A stretch of DNA of 64,000 nt from Haloarcula amylolytica JCM 13557. Its GTDB lineage: Archaea; Halobacteriota; Halobacteria; Halobacteriales; Haloarculaceae. Position 1 is the stretch's first letter. The number at the start of each line of letters is the position of its first letter. The notes beneath the pieces were generated by a model. It did no database searches. It was not told the DNA's origin and saw nothing but the letters and a program-made list of their open reading frames with translations. Positions 63,171-64,000 of this stretch are shown here, piece by piece. The translations under genes were made by a program, and so were the position numbers. The stretch lies in assembly GCF_000336615.1 (NCBI RefSeq), contig NZ_AOLW01000035.1:264100-328099 (forward strand), given 5' to 3'.

Positions 63171-63261
63171 GGTGCCTGACTCATGTGTAATTCCCCCACA
63201 CACCTGTTATAGGTTTCCCCGCTCGTGGCGTCGATCCGTCGATCTGAATGCCGATTCCGGC

Positions 63262-64000
63262 TCACAGTGCGCCGTTTTGGGCCTTCCGTGCGACGTTGTC
63301 GACGGGGTAGCCCGCGTCGCGTATCGCCGTAATGATGGTCTGTGCATGCTCGGCACCGCTCGTCTCGACGTTAAAGACGAGGTACGCCTCCCCGATTTCG
63401 AGGTTCTCGACGGACCGCTCGTGGCGAACGTCGTGGATGTTAGCTCCCTGCCGGGCGATGACCCCCGAGATCTCCTCCATCACACCCGGCTGGTCGTCGA
63501 TGCGAACCCGAAGCTGAAGGAGCTGCTGGCGCTCCGTGAGCGCGTGGATGAGGACCTCACGCATTTGTGTCATATCGAGGTTCCCGCCACAGAGCAGCGG
63601 CATCACCGTTTCGCCCGACACGTCGAGTCCGTCGCTCAGTACAGCGGCCACGGAGGCGGCCCCGGCACCTTCTACGACCTGTTTGGCCCGTTCCATCAAC
63701 AGGAGAATCGCCTGTGCGATGTCGGTGTCCGAAACAGTCACGACCTCGTCGACGTTCGCCTCGATGATGTCGAGCGTCGTCTCCGAGATGCCGCCGGTGG
63801 CGATGCCGTCGGCGATTGTGTCGACCTCGTCGAGCACGACCGGAATCCCCTTGTCGAGGCTCTCGTGCACCGTCTCCGCGCCAGTCGCCTGGACACCGAC
63901 GACGCGCGTCTCCGGCGAGAGGTGTTTGATTGCCGTCGAGACGCCGCTGATGAGCCCACCGCCCCCGATAGGGACGACAACTGTGTCGACGTCCGGGCAG
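63262..64000 (-). CDS. ilvA: Threonine ammonia-lyase, C-terminal part (cut by window edge)
   Basis: The last 246 codons of a PLP-dependent threonine dehydratase, which turns threonine into 2-oxobutanoate. The frame is open to the window end. VVPIGGGGLISGVSTAIKH holds the Gly loop that binds the PLP phosphate; GAGAASVAAVLS and LLCGGNLDMTQM follow. The final about 75 residues form one ACT domain (DDQPGVMEEISGVIARQGAN and FNVETSG), so it belongs to the catabolic or short biosynthetic type rather than the double-ACT type. The lysine-bearing N-terminus is outside. Confidence 0.93.
   Translation of the reverse strand, partial: CPDVDTVVVPIGGGGLISGVSTAIKHLSPETRVVGVQATGAETVHESLDKGIPVVLDEVDTIADGIATGGISETTLDIIEANVDEVVTVSDTDIAQAILLLMERAKQVVEGAGAASVAAVLSDGLDVSGETVMPLLCGGNLDMTQMREVLIHALTERQQLLQLRVRIDDQPGVMEEISGVIARQGANIHDVRHERSVENLEIGEAYLVFNVETSGAEHAQTIITAIRDAGYPVDNVARKAQNGAL

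Overview
The window is haloarchaeal, most like Haloarcula or a close relative. Evidence: strongly acidic proteins, high-GC coding DNA with A+T-rich gaps, TATA-type promoters about 25-32 nt upstream of start codons (leaderless genes), twin-arginine lipoprotein signals, a FolC-FolP fusion, an RdfA/archaeal SMC-related pair and a haloarchaeal-type fructose PTS operon. Genus placement is inference. No rRNA, tRNA, CRISPR array, transposase or integrase was recognised.

Layout. (1) 1-6.2 kb: sugar-type ABC importer (ATPase cut by the window edge, two permeases, Tat lipoprotein binding protein), a Zn-dependent sugar/polyol dehydrogenase, the frameshifted 5' remnant of a class I aldolase, and an IclR regulator flanked by two copies of the palindrome CTGTTC-N9-GAACAG. 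(2) 6.7-14 kb: HEAT-repeat/zinc-ribbon protein, then a 2-hydroxyacid block: LutC, a LutB-CCG fusion, a LarA-family protein and glycerate 2-kinase. An 86-bp MITE-like hairpin lies upstream of lutC; a near-identical copy lies at 21.2 kb. (3) 14.5-38.4 kb: a surface-glycan island with A+T-rich gaps: nucleotide-sugar epimerase, UDP-GlcNAc 2-epimerase and UDP-ManNAc dehydrogenase (UDP-ManNAcA supply), five glycosyltransferases, a GT-C-like membrane protein, a sulfatase-fold protein, two paralogous beta-helix proteins, an orphan Tat signal peptide ORF and a heparinase II/III-like protein overlapping a glycosyltransferase gene. No flippase or AglB was seen. (4) 38.6-42.7 kb: complete PTS operon IIC-IIA-HPr-EI-IIB with overlapping genes. 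(5) 42.9-47.8 kb: SMC-related coiled-coil protein with a degenerate P-loop, convergent rdfA (cell shape), and two overlapping Tat lipoprotein genes of unknown function. (6) 48.7-62.1 kb: one-carbon block: dimethylglycine/sarcosine dehydrogenase-like flavoprotein, ETF beta/alpha, cupin, cyclodeaminase-type cyclohydrolase, formate-THF ligase, FolC-FolP fusion, three small unknown proteins and a BCCT transporter. (7) 62.5-64 kb: tiny membrane protein, universal stress protein and the 3' part of threonine ammonia-lyase.

How it fits together: the C1 block reads as uptake of a methylated amine, oxidative demethylation with electrons to ETF, and methyl carbon passed to tetrahydrofolate. The LutC/LutB-CCG/LarA/glycerate kinase block fits lactate or glycolate/glycerate use. 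The glycan island probably builds and remodels an acidic envelope polysaccharide. The strongest leads for new biology are the paired operator motif around the IclR gene, the SMC-like protein without the P-loop lysine, the lost first CCG motif in the LutB fusion, and the unassigned secreted or small proteins.
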